DNA of 64,000 nt, taken from assembly GCA_029204225.1 (NCBI GenBank), contig CM055092.1:61644779-61708778 (forward strand), written 5' to 3'. Each line of letters begins with the position of its first letter. Positions within the stretch are counted from its first letter, which is position 1. The notes below the pieces were generated by a model. That model did no database searches. It saw nothing but the letters and a program-made list of their open reading frames with translations, and was not told where the DNA came from. Positions 1-10,937 of this stretch are shown here, piece by piece. Source of the stretch: Diphasiastrum complanatum. Its lineage: Eukaryota; Streptophyta; Lycopodiopsida; Lycopodiales; Lycopodiaceae. The position numbers and the translations under genes were made by a program.

Positions 1-200
1 TTTCTACAAGCATATTAATGACATTTCTAAGTCTATAATCTATATGCAAGCTGTATCTTACCAACTAGACTTGAGAAACCCATATAACTCGAGTTTCTTC
101 TAGGCCAAATTTGGCATTTACAATATGAAACAACAAACTTACATAGAAAAAATTTCATGACAAGCCTAAAGTCAAGATAGATGATTTTTCATTTTCAACA
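1..200 (-). repeat. Copia 3' LTR fragment, cut by the window edge
   Basis: Read on the minus strand, a purine tract (201-211) is followed by TGTTGAAAATG, the usual PPT then LTR start (TG) of a Copia element. The LTR begins at 200 and runs leftward out of the window. No coding sequence is seen in it. The boundary rests on the PPT/TG arrangement and on the RNase H fragment just upstream. Confidence 0.55.
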
Positions 201-466
201 CTCCTCCTAAAAGTAATCTATGTTGACTTGAACATGGATCTTGGAATTATTCCAAGATTGGCTCTATGCTTGATGAAAGGATTCTTGCTCAAAGGTTTGG
301 TGAGCAAATCTGCAATACAAGATGATGTGTCGATGTGCTCCAAGTAGATTTCCCCTGCAATGAGCTTCTCTCTCACGAAGTGATGTGCAACCTCGACGTG
401 TTTACTCCTTGCATGGAATATGGGATTGTTGGCAAGAACTTGTGCTGAAATATTGTCACACATGAT
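201..466 (-). pseudogene. Copia RNase H C-terminal fragment
   Basis: An 81-codon open stretch starts MCDNISAQVLANNP and continues through FHARSKHVEV and HFVREKL to ADLLTKPLS. These are the standard C-terminal RNase H motifs of Ty1/Copia Pol. The reading ends near the PPT, as expected for the 3' end of pol. The RNase H sequence stops abruptly at about 466, where unrelated LTR-like DNA begins, so the rest of pol is missing. It is a relic, probably cut by insertion or recombination with the neighbouring Copia-A LTR. Confidence 0.8.
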
Positions 467-1496
467 TATACACAGATAGAAAAACTGCTGCTGCTATATT
501 ACATTGAATCACAATACAAACAACAATTACAACAAAAAATTGATGGCTCAAATAAATATGTCTCATGGACAGAGCAACCACTAATTTGTGCTTGAATGAT
601 CTATTTATAGATCACATTCGTGTATTAATTACATTGAATGTTTGTCACCTAATCAAAAAAGTCGTTGTACTTGAAAGTATATGGCTTTTGTGACAATTGT
701 ACATAGCATATATACGGTCAACAAATCAATATCATTGACGTGGACGGGGACGTCACAAAATCTCTCACTTCGCATTTTACGTGAAGTAGTTTTCTCTCAC
801 TTCGCAAATTACGGGAAGTGGCTGGGAACGTTCCTCGTTCAAAACAGATAACCTTCAGCATTTTTCTCTCCTTTCGGGATTTCTGCAAAAAAGCCGAAGG
901 TGTCTTTAAACAAATTTTAAGGTGCCCTTAAAAAGGCGAAGATTTCTTTAACAGTTCAACTCTCTCGCTCCTTTCGGGAAAGCCGAAAGTGCCCTTTAGA
1001 AAAAGTTGAAGGTGCCCTTAAAAGTTGGAGAAGGTGTCTTTAGCAGTTTAACCCTTAAAAATTGAGGACCTTTTGGAATTTTTCTCTCTCTTCACATTTT
1101 TCGAGAAAAATGCAAAGGTGTTGAAAATATTTAAACTGTTGAACTGTGAGCAAGTTGACTTCTTAAGAAATAATTGAATGGAAGAAGTCAAAGGTAAGTG
1201 TCGCAGTTTTTGAAAAGTGCAAAAAATGCGAACTGCGACACTTAGTGTATTTCTACAGACTATTCAAAAATGATGTAAATCTGCAGCTTGTTCTAAATGC
1301 AAGTTTTGTGGAAGCCCTTGAAGATGGCCAAGTCTTCAATGACTTCAAGTTATTAAACTTAACATTGAAACTTAAAATTATGATGGGATTGGTTACCCTT
1401 TGCTGGAGATCAACCGAAAGTCCGTTGTAGGCATCCTTCAAATAAATTGGCTAAGTTATGATTCTAAGGAGGCAACTATGGGCTTAATTTCCAATA
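467..1496 (-). repeat. Copia-A 3' LTR (left copy)
   Basis: This stretch aligns in the same orientation with 16,594-17,304, from the block starting ACACAGATAGAAAA to the block ending GGGCTTAATTT. On the minus strand the LTR starts TATTGGAAATTAAGCCC (right copy TGTTGAAAATTAAGCCC) directly after a purine tract at 1497-1509, a typical PPT/LTR junction. The right copy lacks about 330 bp present here (roughly 525-850). The LTR contains a run of degenerate GAAGGTGCCCTTAAA subrepeats at about 890-1050. Short ORFs at 1245-1441 are fortuitous. Confidence 0.7.
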
Positions 1497-3129
1497 GTCT
1501 CCCTTAAGGCCACGGTTGGTGCCTTGGTATCTTTGTCAGGTTCAACATGTTGAAGAACTTCTAGTGCTTGATCTTGGGAAGCACTTTGGTGAAGATGTCT
1601 ACGACCATTTTTGTTGTGGAGTAGTATTGAAGGATCACTTGCCCTGAGAAGACTTTCTCTTGAATGAAATGATACTGGATTTCTATGTGCTTGAATTTGC
1701 CATGAAATCTAGGATTCAGTGACAGTGAAATACAGCTCAAGTTGTCACACATAATGTTATTAACATTGAACTAAGTGTGATGTAAGTTGTGAAGTAATAA
1801 CCTGATCTATACAGCCTTTTTTAAAGCTTGGTATGCTGCGATGTACTCTGTCTCTGTCGAAGAAAGCGCAACTGATTTTTGCTTCCTTGAGTTCCACGAA
1901 ATCGGTCCCCCTTCCAAATAGAAATAGAACCCAGGGGTAGATTTTTTGATAAAGACTGTTCCTCCCCAATCTGAGTTGGAAGAGCCTCACAGGTTGAGTG
2001 GGTTGATAACATTTCCCTCATAACATAAGATGTGATCTAAACTTCCATGAATATATCTCATCACTCTCTTTAATGCTTTCCAATGAGAGATTCTAGGATT
2101 CGACATGAATTGACTTAACGTGTTGACAGTGTACGCTAAATCTAGTCTAGTACACAACATTGCATACATTAAAGATCCCATTAGTGAATGATAAGGGTAC
2201 TTCGCTATGTCGAGTACTTCACTATCAGAATCAGCACAAGTAGATTTAGTCAATACTATACTTGGATCCATTGGAGTATCAATGGGTTTGCAATCAAACA
2301 TATGAAATTTTTCTAGAATGCCTTTTAGATATGCCTACTGGCTAAGATAGATCTTCTTCTGAAGCCTATTTCTAGTAATGTGAATTCCTAGCAAAGAATT
2401 GACAGCTCCTAAATCAATCATGTCAAATTTCTTTGACAGATCACTCTTAGTAGTGTGTAGTAGAGAAGTGTCATTAGACAGAATAAATACATCATCTACG
2501 TAAAGAGCTATGTGAACTGAATTGGTGCCTATATGTCTTGGATAAACATTACAGTTAGTTGAATTGTTTGCAAATCCCAATTGAATGAAATAAGAGTTGA
2601 TTCTATTGAACCATGCTCTTGCGGCCTGTTTCAGATCGTAGATTGCTTTATGCAGCTTGCACACTTTGTGCTCTTTCCTTTGACTTCGAATCCTTCCGAT
2701 TGGAAGGTGTACAGCTCCTCTTCGACATTGTGATTGAGAAATGCTATCTTGACATCCATTTGGTGCATTTCGAGGTCTTCCACGACTGCTAATGCAATCA
2801 GAGACCTGATTGACTGCATCTTGATGACAGGACTGAAAATTTCTTGATAATCCACTCCTTGGACTTAAGTGAATCCTTTAGCCACCAACCGTGCTTTCCA
2901 TTTAGCAATGGAACCATCAAAATTGATCTTCTTCTTGAAGATCCACTTGTTGTCGATAACTCTCTTGTGAGTGAGAAAGTCGACCAGTGTCCAGGTCTGA
3001 TTTGTCAAAAGTGAGTTGTACTCGCTTTCCATAGCTTGTTGCCATTTCACAACATCCTTGGAGTTAATTGCTTTGGCTAGGCTCTCTGGTTCTTTTGATG
3101 AAGTCCAGAATGATTGAGGTGTACGCCTC
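1497..3129 (-). pseudogene. Copia-A pol 3' half: reverse transcriptase and RNase H
   Basis: From 3129 down, the minus strand encodes in broken frames the post-integrase linker (RRTPQSFWTSS), the RT start (WQQAMESEYNSLL, NKWIFKKK), the RT core (ARLVAKGF, QMDVKIAFLN, LHKAIYDLKQAARAWFNR, ALYVDDVFIL with the catalytic YVDD intact), DTPMDPS, PYHSLMGSLMYAM and RNase H (MCDNLSCISLSLNP, FHGKFKHIEI, DIFTKVL). Frameshifts near 2650 and between 1760 and 2020, plus several stops, inactivate it. The integrase core expected at the right end is missing at the junction with the Gypsy LTR. It is the 3' part of the element whose gag lies at 14.7-16.0 kb. Confidence 0.88.
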
Positions 3130-3659
3130 TTCCCACACTTTTGTAAGTTTGAATAAAAAGAGAGGCAAGATTGGACCAATAGGATTCAGAGGCCTCCTCT
3201 CTACTATAAAAAAGGACCAACTCGAGTTGCTCCTGATGTTCATTTCCTCATTTCAATAAAGCAGATTGGTTCTCTTTAGAAATGGATTGATGAATGTCCT
3301 TGCTCTTCCTTTCTTTTCCTCCATTTCTCATGCTTTCTTTGGATTTTGCTAATTGTTGGATCTGATCATTATTGGGATTGCTATTTCTTATGCTTTTTGT
3401 GAGAGAGAAAGGGAGAGAGAGAAGAGTAAGTTTTCATCATTGTTGTGGATCTGGAGTTAATGGAAGTAGGGTTAATGGATGTAGTGTTAATGCTTAGTGT
3501 TAATGGATGTTAGTGTTAGATCCTCCATTCATGTTGAAATCTGAACTATACTATCGCTCTCATGGGAACGAACCTACGCATGACAACTAACTCCATCTCT
3601 TTGATGCTAGATTGACTAGATCTTGGACTCAAGTTAGGCAAGGAAAGAAACCCACTACA
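3130..3659 (+). repeat. Gypsy-1 5' LTR, 5'-truncated
   Basis: It aligns with 14,143-14,675 along its whole length, starting at TTCCCACACTTTT and ending CCCACTACA. The 3' LTR extends a further ~223 bp upstream (from 13,920, TGTTGGAGGG), so the left copy has lost its beginning. A TATA-like CTACTATAAAAAA lies at about 3202-3214 (CTACTATAAAAAG near 14,217 in the other copy), followed by AATAAAG near 3256. Confidence 0.85.
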
Positions 3660-3663
3660 ATTT

Positions 3664-3681
3664 TGGCACCATTGCCGGGGA
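3664..3681 (+). other. Gypsy-1 primer-binding site (tRNA-Asp type)
   Basis: TGGCACCATTGCCGGGGA lies 4 bases after the LTR end. It differs by only a couple of bases from the TGGCGCCGTTGCCGGGGA primer site typical of plant Athila/Tat Gypsy elements. It fixes the 5' LTR boundary and the element orientation. Confidence 0.85.
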
Positions 3682-4875
3682 GCTACGCCAATTTTTCAGT
3701 TTGCAGCATGTTTGGTTGATGGTTAGCTTGCATTAGGCATCTTGTCGTGGCATGAATAGTTTTAAATATGCATTTTAGGGTTAGTTTGGGATTGATTTTG
3801 CTTGATTTGAGTGGATTTGCTTGTTTGAAATCTAATCTGATTATTTCACAGGGAAAGCTATTTAGATCACCAATCTTAAGATCCATTTGGATCTGAGATA
3901 TCAGAGAAAATAACAAAAATCGGTCAAATTTGTCAAATTTGATCAAAAAGAGGCAAAAACCGTCATCAGAGCTCATAACTTTTTACCCTCTTTCAAGAAA
4001 CCTTCGTCGAGTTGCAGACACCTTTGGTTTTGTTTACAAAACCTTCAGTTTGAAGGGCGAAGATTAATTCCCAGCAGATATCTAGAAACATCAGAAAAAC
4101 CACCAAAAACCACCAAAAATTATCAAAACCCTAAAAAATACAAAAAAAGAACCTTCGCCCGATTCACTGTGCTTAGATGTGATTCAGATCTATCTACTGC
4201 CAGGTTGACGAAGAATAATACCAAAAATAGAAAGGGTCTCAGAGGATAAGTTGTCACATTGTCATATTTTTGTCAAAAAAATCACTTTTTTGCAAAATTA
4301 CCAATATTACTCTTGATCCTTCGCCAAAACCTTCGACGAGAAACATTCTATTTATAGAAAAATACTATTTTTGAGTTCAACAAAGATTCTTCTTGATCAG
4401 ATCACAAAAAATCTTGATTTTTACCCTCGCCAGATTACAAAAACTGTATTTTCTTGTGTCAGAAACCTTCGTCCGATTTTCCATAGTTTTATCTGTGTCA
4501 GATCTTCCATCTGAGGAGTCGGCGAAGGTTATTTCCCAAGAAATTGCCAGAAAAGTGTTCAGAGAGTTTTTTTTTTCCCCCAAAATAGCACTGTTGAACC
4601 TTCGCCGAGCCAACCTTCGGCAGTCCTATTTTTAGTTTCTGATTTTCCAGATCAAGTCTCTGTCAAAATTTGGATCAAATCTGATATATTCTGAATTGGA
4701 TTCTGAGAGATTTATCATTTTTGAGAAGTATCGATTGATCGAATTTCGGAAAGTTTTTTATTATATAGAATCAGATTCTTGAAAAGTGGAATAAAGCTAG
4801 CAGATCTAATCTGAGATAGTTTTTTGGAAAAATCTATATCCAATCTCATTATCAATTTGATCTAAATTTGTAAAG
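3682..4875 (+). other. Gypsy-1 untranslated leader with clustered CCTTCG/CGAAGG motifs
   Basis: No convincing coding sequence is present in these 1.2 kb. Between about 3990 and 4625 the motif AACCTTCGYCGA, or its complement, occurs about ten times in both orientations (for example near 4000, 4150, 4317, 4329, 4463, 4520, 4598, 4611). The same motif recurs at 10.4-10.7 kb in this element. Confidence 0.6.
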
Positions 4876-6315
4876 ATGGCTGCCCTTGGAGCTTCTCATG
4901 GAGGTGCTCCACAGGAGGTCAATCCAATTATTGTTAGAAGAGCATCCCGATTGGATCTACCCAAATATAATGGATTAACAGATCCAGTTAGATTTTTTCA
5001 GATCTATGCTGAATCCTGTGAGGTCTATGGTGAGATTTATCGTCAAGATAAACTTAAGCTGTTTCCTATGGCCTTAATAGGTGGAGCACAAGATTGGTAT
5101 TATAACCAAGATGAAACTGAATGTGCAGATTGGGAGGTTGTTAAACGAGCCCTTATCACACGGTTCAAACCGCGAAAGTTTATGGAAGACCCTTTTCTAC
5201 TTCTAAGTAAAATTAAAATGGGAAAGCGGGAAATGGTTATGGATTACATCGAAAGGGTAAAACGTCTTAGATCTAAATGTGAACCTGAGCTGATTAATGA
5301 AAATGCCATGATTATGTAGTTTTTGTCAGGTCTACCTAAACGGATCAGACGTGAGCTGAAGCACCATAATGAGTACGCACTTTTGAAAAATGCTATGGAC
5401 GATGCAATTCGAGAGGAGAATGAAGATTCAGATGATGAGCCGAATGTCAGTATGTTGCTTTATACAGCAGGGCAGACTACTACGACATCCACCACTATTG
5501 CATCAACGAATGCCAATGCTACTGCAGAAATGATGCTCAATGAGTTCGAGAAACTTGGGAAGACCCAGCAGAAACAAATGGAAAAGTTGCAGTTGCAATT
5601 TGATGAAAAGATCAAAGCATTGGAAAATTTCCACGGAGAAGCAAACAAGGAACCTAAGAAGTTTGCAAAGACTTTTTCTACCAGGGAAAATGTCTGGTGT
5701 TCTATTTGTACAGGAAATCACACAGTGAACGAGTGTCCTCAATTGAAAAAACGAATGGAAATCAGTGTTTGCCATCTGTGTAATTCACCTGACCATGAGA
5801 CTGCTTTTTGCAACTTCAACCCTCGATTAATTCAGCAATGGTATGCCCATATGGGATATCGAGAACCATAGTATGGAGAAAATCCAACAGCAAGACTGCG
5901 ACAATCTACTCTTGGATATCCAGAACATCTAGCTTTGCATGTCCCACCAAAGCACTCTGCTCCTCCTGCCAGTTTGATGGAACCAGAACCTTACAGAAGT
6001 GCTGAGCAATGGAGCTATGGTAATGATCAAGAAGGTGGATCTTCAGAACCTTATGTCATTTATGTTGCCGCTCAACAACAAGCCTTGAGAAATTGGGCCA
6101 GAGCACCACTTGGACGCTTTGCATGTGGAGAAAATCACAGAGTTGCAGAATTCCCAAATAAAGAAAAATTTGTAACATTATGTCGTGATTGTGGATATAG
6201 GCATTGCTATAAAGACTGTCCAGCAAGATCGAAGCCACCACCAGCTGCAGCATCTGTAAATTTGATAACAATCAGCAAGGATCAAGAGCTCAGAATAAAC
6301 CAAGTGCACCCTTGA
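4876..6315 (+). pseudogene. Gypsy-1 gag (capsid and zinc-knuckle domains)
   Basis: One reading frame of about 480 codons runs from ATG 4876 to 6315, interrupted only by two TAG codons (5317-5319 and 5869-5871). The first ~150 residues resemble the Gypsy capsid/gag domain (LPKYNGLTDPVRFF, DWYYNQDE, RALITRFKPRKF). Next come an acidic stretch, a Q/K-rich probable coiled segment, and Cys/His clusters (CSICTGNHTVNEC, CHLCNSPDHETAFC) that look like zinc knuckles. A further CGENHRVAEF...CRDCGYRHCYKDC cluster lies near 6120-6225. Gag packages element RNA. The two ambers in an otherwise open frame suggest recent decay or readthrough; decay is more likely given the stops in pol. Confidence 0.85.
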
Positions 6316-7510
6316 TGGTGGTCACCAGAGCACAAAAGCAAAAAGAACCAAGAGTGGATCCAATATCTGCTGATTCTATACCATTGAACGATACATCAAC
6401 AACATCGGGAGTCTATCCAAATTTTAATGCAGAAAAATGAAGATATCAGGATATGAGATTAAGCTAGCTGATCAAACGACAGTTCGTCCACGAGGAATGG
6501 TAGAAGATATACCTATCAGGATTGGAGGAGTACAGTTTGTCATTACTTTCGTCGGGATGGACTTACCAGAAGCACCAAATGTCTACCGAGTTCTCTTAGG
6601 ACGTCCATGGTTACGAGTTGCGCAAGTAATTCATAACTGGGGTACCAGAAAAATCACTTTTGAAAATCATGAACGTGCAGTTAAAGTTGATCCTACGACT
6701 TGGACTATCAAACTAGTGGTTCAAAAAGTGGATGACGATTCATCAACAACGGATCACACTTGTGATCGACCAGAGAAAAAATTGGGAGTTCACTACGATT
6801 CTCAAACGGATACCGTCAATTGGAATGAAGCTCTTGCAACAATTGATTGTATAGCAAGATATATGTGTCAACAAGATATTCAATCAGAGTTGAGTGAGAT
6901 TTCCTCTTAGATTGAACATTGGATACGCCAATCACGTTTCCACTAAATGTGCTGAATGTAGCCTGATATCAACGGACCCTATCCCAGATCGAATTGAGGA
7001 TGATCTCATACCAATGAGCCATGCCTTAATTTATGATGGCCTTGCAGGACTTATGGATGAAAAGATTCTACATCATATGGATCCAACTAGATTTGGAGTG
7101 CGTAATGTTCCTGATGAATCAACAATCAAATCGCCCAAAGCAGTTATATTGAAGAGAGACAAGATCACATGTTCGATGACGAAGAAACAAGCTAAGCAAC
7201 ATTATAATACGGTCCTGAAATGGGAAAATCTCTCTCAAAAGATCGATTCAAAGGAAGTGCCACCTCTATTGGATAAAGGCAAAGGCAAAGGAAAAGCCAA
7301 GAATGATTCTTCAAGTCAGATTTCCAGCAAGACATCATTGTCTAGGAAGTCTTCACCTATGAAGAAAGATTTATCATCCCAAAAGTCATCACCTCCACAA
7401 TCAATTCCTGCTAAGAAGGCTAAATGAAGATCCAAGACAAGTCCTTTCGAAAAAGAACAAGCAAATGTAGTCCAGCATGATATGCCAGAGCATTTTAGAC
7501 GTTATACACA
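6316..7510 (+). pseudogene. Gypsy-1 protease remnant and Lys/Ser-rich linker
   Basis: The frame at 6437-6910 contains sequence typical of the C-terminal half of a plant Gypsy retropepsin domain (VYRVLLGRPWLRVAQ, FENHERAVKV). The catalytic D-S/T-G loop expected before it is not visible, so the protease is truncated or diverged. A second frame at 6894-7427 encodes a linker ending in a Lys/Ser-rich tract (KGKGKGKAKND, SRKSSPMKK). It is unlike any enzyme and probably joins protease to RT. The frame change near 6900 is a frameshift. Confidence 0.65.
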
Positions 7511-10097
7511 GTGATTGAACATACCATACCTTTAGTACCTAATGCAGTTCCAAAGGTTACAAAGTTCTATCGCTGTAGTCCTAATGTGGTAGATCTGATA
7601 AAGAAAGAACTTCAGAGATTGCTTGATGCCGATTTCATTTATGAGATCGAGCATACAGAATGGATTTCACCGATTGTCATTGTTCCTAAGAAAAATGGAA
7701 AATTGCGAATCTGTGTGAATCTCAAAGCATTGAATAAAGTGACATGGAAGGATCACTTTCCGTTACCTTTTACTGAAAGCATTTTGGATCGGCTTGCTAG
7801 AGCGGAAGCTTATAGTTTCCTAGATGGATTTAGTGGTTACAACTAGGCTAAAATTGCACCTGCCGATCACCACAAAATTGCTTTTGCAACAGAATGGGAC
7901 ACCTATGCTTACAAAGTAATGCCGTTTGGACTTTGTAATGCACCAAGTTCATTCCAAAGAGTAATGCAATTTGCCTTTAAAGATTATCTGCAGAAATTTC
8001 TTGAAATTTACTTGGACGACTTGGGAGTTCATAGTACAGATACAGACCACCTGGATCGATTGGAGAAAGTATTTGAAAGATGACACAAATATCAGATTTC
8101 TCTAAATCCAGAAAAATGCCAGATATGGGTTTCGCACGGAGTTGTGCTTGGACATGTGATATCAAGACATGGTATTGCCACCGATTATTCTAATATCAAA
8201 GTTATTGTGGAATTGCCACCGCCAGCAACAATTCGAGGAGTTTACGTGTTTATGGGTCATGCGAACTACTATCGAATTTTCATTATCTTCTTTGCGGATT
8301 TAGCTCGATCTATATACAAATTAACTACTGTTCTCATTTGGACAGTAGAGGCGTTAGAAGCCTTTGAAAAGTTAAAAAAAGCATTAACTTCAGCACCAAT
8401 ACTACATTCTCCAAATTGGACATTAGAGTTTCATGTTCATACGGATGCCTCAGAATATGCCATTGGATCAGTTTTGATGCAGCCAGGTGACTATAAGAAG
8501 GATTATCCTATACGATTTGCAAGCAGACAACTTACAGATCCAGAGAAGAATTATTCAACAACAGAACGTGAAACGCTAGCCATGATTTTTTCTGTTCGAA
8601 AATTTCGTCACTACCTCATGGAAATGCACTTTGTATTTTATACGGATCATCAACTGTTACTTTACTTGGTAAACAAGACATGTAATACTGGACGTATTGC
8701 AAGATGATTATTATTATTGACTGAAATTGACTTTTGAATTGTGGTTCGAAAGGGAAAGCAACATTATCTAGCCGATCACATTTCGCGAATTGAATCCGCA
8801 CCAGTTAATACTGAAGTGGATGATGAACTGGCAGATGTCGCGTTGTTCTATGTTGAAGTAGTACCTGAGTGGGCGGCATATATTGTTGAGTACCTGATGC
8901 TAGGACAACCGAATGACTCTTTGACAAAAGTACAGAAAAGATTATTGATCCATAAGGCTCAATCTTATCAATTAATTGTAGGACAATTGTATCTTCGTGG
9001 AGCAGATAATAGTTTACAAAGATGTGTTTTACCGCATGAAGTACCAGATTTAATCATGTTTTCACATGATGGCATGGGTGGAGGACATTTCTCTACAGAT
9101 ATAACTGTTCGCAAACTTTTGCAATCCGGTTGTTGGTGGCCTACGCTTCATAAGGACACAAAAATTTTTATTCAGACATGTGATGTCTGCCAGCGAGCAT
9201 GACGGCCTACACGACAGAATTATGAACCCTTACATCTGGTTTTATAGCAAGCACCATTTGAAAAATGGGGACTAGATTATGTTGGTCCTATTCATCCTGC
9301 TGCGCAAGGATCTCAGGCCCGATACATTATCTTCGCAATCGATTATATGACCAAGTGGGTTGAAGCCAAAGCTATCAAAGTGGCTGATGCGAAATCTACG
9401 GCCAAGTTTCTATATGAAAATATTATAATCAGATTTGGATGTCCGATCGAAATTGTCAGTGATCGGGGTACACACTTTGTTAATCAAACCATAAAGTGTT
9501 TACTGGAAGATTTTTTTGTTATACACAGATTTAGTACTCCCTCTTATCCCAGAGGGGATGGCCAAGCTGTATCTTCCAATAAGATTCTCTGCACCATTAT
9601 GACAAAGACAGTTGAAGCGAGTCGGTCTGATTGGGAAGATAAATTATATGCAGCATTATAGACATTCAGAACCGCTTACAAAAATAGTACAAATCGAACA
9701 CCTTTTCAACTGGTTTATGGTCAAGATGTTGTTATGCCAATTGAATTTTTAATCCCATCTTTACGCATAGCAGCAACCGAACGATTCAATGATGATATGT
9801 CTTTACAACTCCGTCATGAAGCGTTGCACAAATTATGTGAAATCTGATTAATGGCAGTTTATGCTTTAGCAACAAAGAAAGCCCGCCGATCGTCGATTGC
9901 ACAAAAAAGATCTGAAAGCAGGAGATCTTGCATTGATGTACACAACCAAACTGATCAAGGGTAAGTTGAAGTTTACTGGTGAAGGCCCATATAAAGTGAA
10001 GGAAATCTTGAACTATGGTGCAGTAATTCTTGAGCACTTGGATGGAAAACGATTTGATACTCCGGTAAATGGCAGTCGATTACGCAAGTTTTGGTAG
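7511..10097 (+). pseudogene. Gypsy-1 pol: RT, RNase H and integrase
   Basis: One frame covers 7511-9661 with stops near 7846, 8081, 8707, 8737, 9202 and 9246. RT motifs: WISPIVIVPKKNGKLR, YSFLDGFSGYN, MPFGLCNAPSSFQRVM and YLDDLGVH (the YxDD box, catalytic Asp pair present). RNase H: HTDASEYAIGSVL, TERETLAM, YTDHQLL. Integrase: an HHCC zinc finger (HDGMGGGHFSTD, CDVCQRA), then LDYVGPIHP and IVSDRGTHFVNQ with the first two catalytic Asp. At the third site the usual GQAEASNK reads GQAVSSNK, so the catalytic Glu is Val. A frame change near 9850 leads into the integrase C-terminal domain (KAGDLALMYTTKL), ending SRLRKFW at 10,097. This copy cannot encode active enzymes. Confidence 0.92.
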
Positions 10098-10937
10098 TTT
10101 GCTCTGCCAGTTCAGCAAGCCTGATCTCAATGGGTTTTTTAATTTATTTGTTTTTCAATTTTTGTTTTCAGTATTTAATTTGCTGACTTTTTTGGAAAAA
10201 GACAGTTACAAAAAAAATAAATAAATAAGGAAAGACTGATGAGCAAAAGTCAGGGAAGTCATCAACATAGGAGAAGACAGCACAGAATGTTTGATGGAAA
10301 ATGCCTTAGAAAACCACTGTTTTGGGCAGATTTGGCCAATACAGTATCAAAAGCCTTTGCTGAGCTCTCAGACTGTACATCCACCCTTGATTTATCTAAA
10401 TTAAGGTGGGCGAAGGTTTCTGACAAGAGAAAATTCAATTTTTGAGTTAGGCGAATGTTCAGTGATATGCCATTTTGGGAACCTTCGCCGAGCATCATAA
10501 CCTCATTATGAACCTTCGTCGACCTACTAGATGATCTTAAAATGTCAAAATTAGTTGTCCATAGGTTCAGATTGTGAAAAAATGCATTTATGACAGTACC
10601 TGGGCGAAGGACCCTCTTGGGCGAAGGTTCATCCTTCACCAGCCCTCGAAAACATTCGCCCGATAGGTTCAGATCCCTAGAAACCTTCGTCGAGATTTTT
10701 ATAGCCTATTTTTACAGTACTGCATATGCCTACAAATTTTTGTTCAGAACTGATCAGCCAAACTACTATTCAGTGTAATGGACCCACCAAATTCACCTAT
10801 AAGTTGGCTGAATTCGATTCATTCCTCACTTGTGCTAGCGAAGCTCTTGCAAATTTTTCTTGCGACCAAAGCCTTCCAAATTTTCTACATTGCCTTCTGA
10901 TACACTTTCACGCGTTTATAATTCCTTTCTGATCATC
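10098..10937 (+). other. Gypsy-1 post-pol spacer with CCTTCG/GCGAAGG motif cluster
   Basis: This is noncoding by inspection; short ORFs lack family resemblance. Between 10,405 and 10,700 about eight copies of GGCGAAGGTT or AACCTTCGYCGA occur in both orientations. They mirror the cluster in the 5' leader of the same element. Confidence 0.55.
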
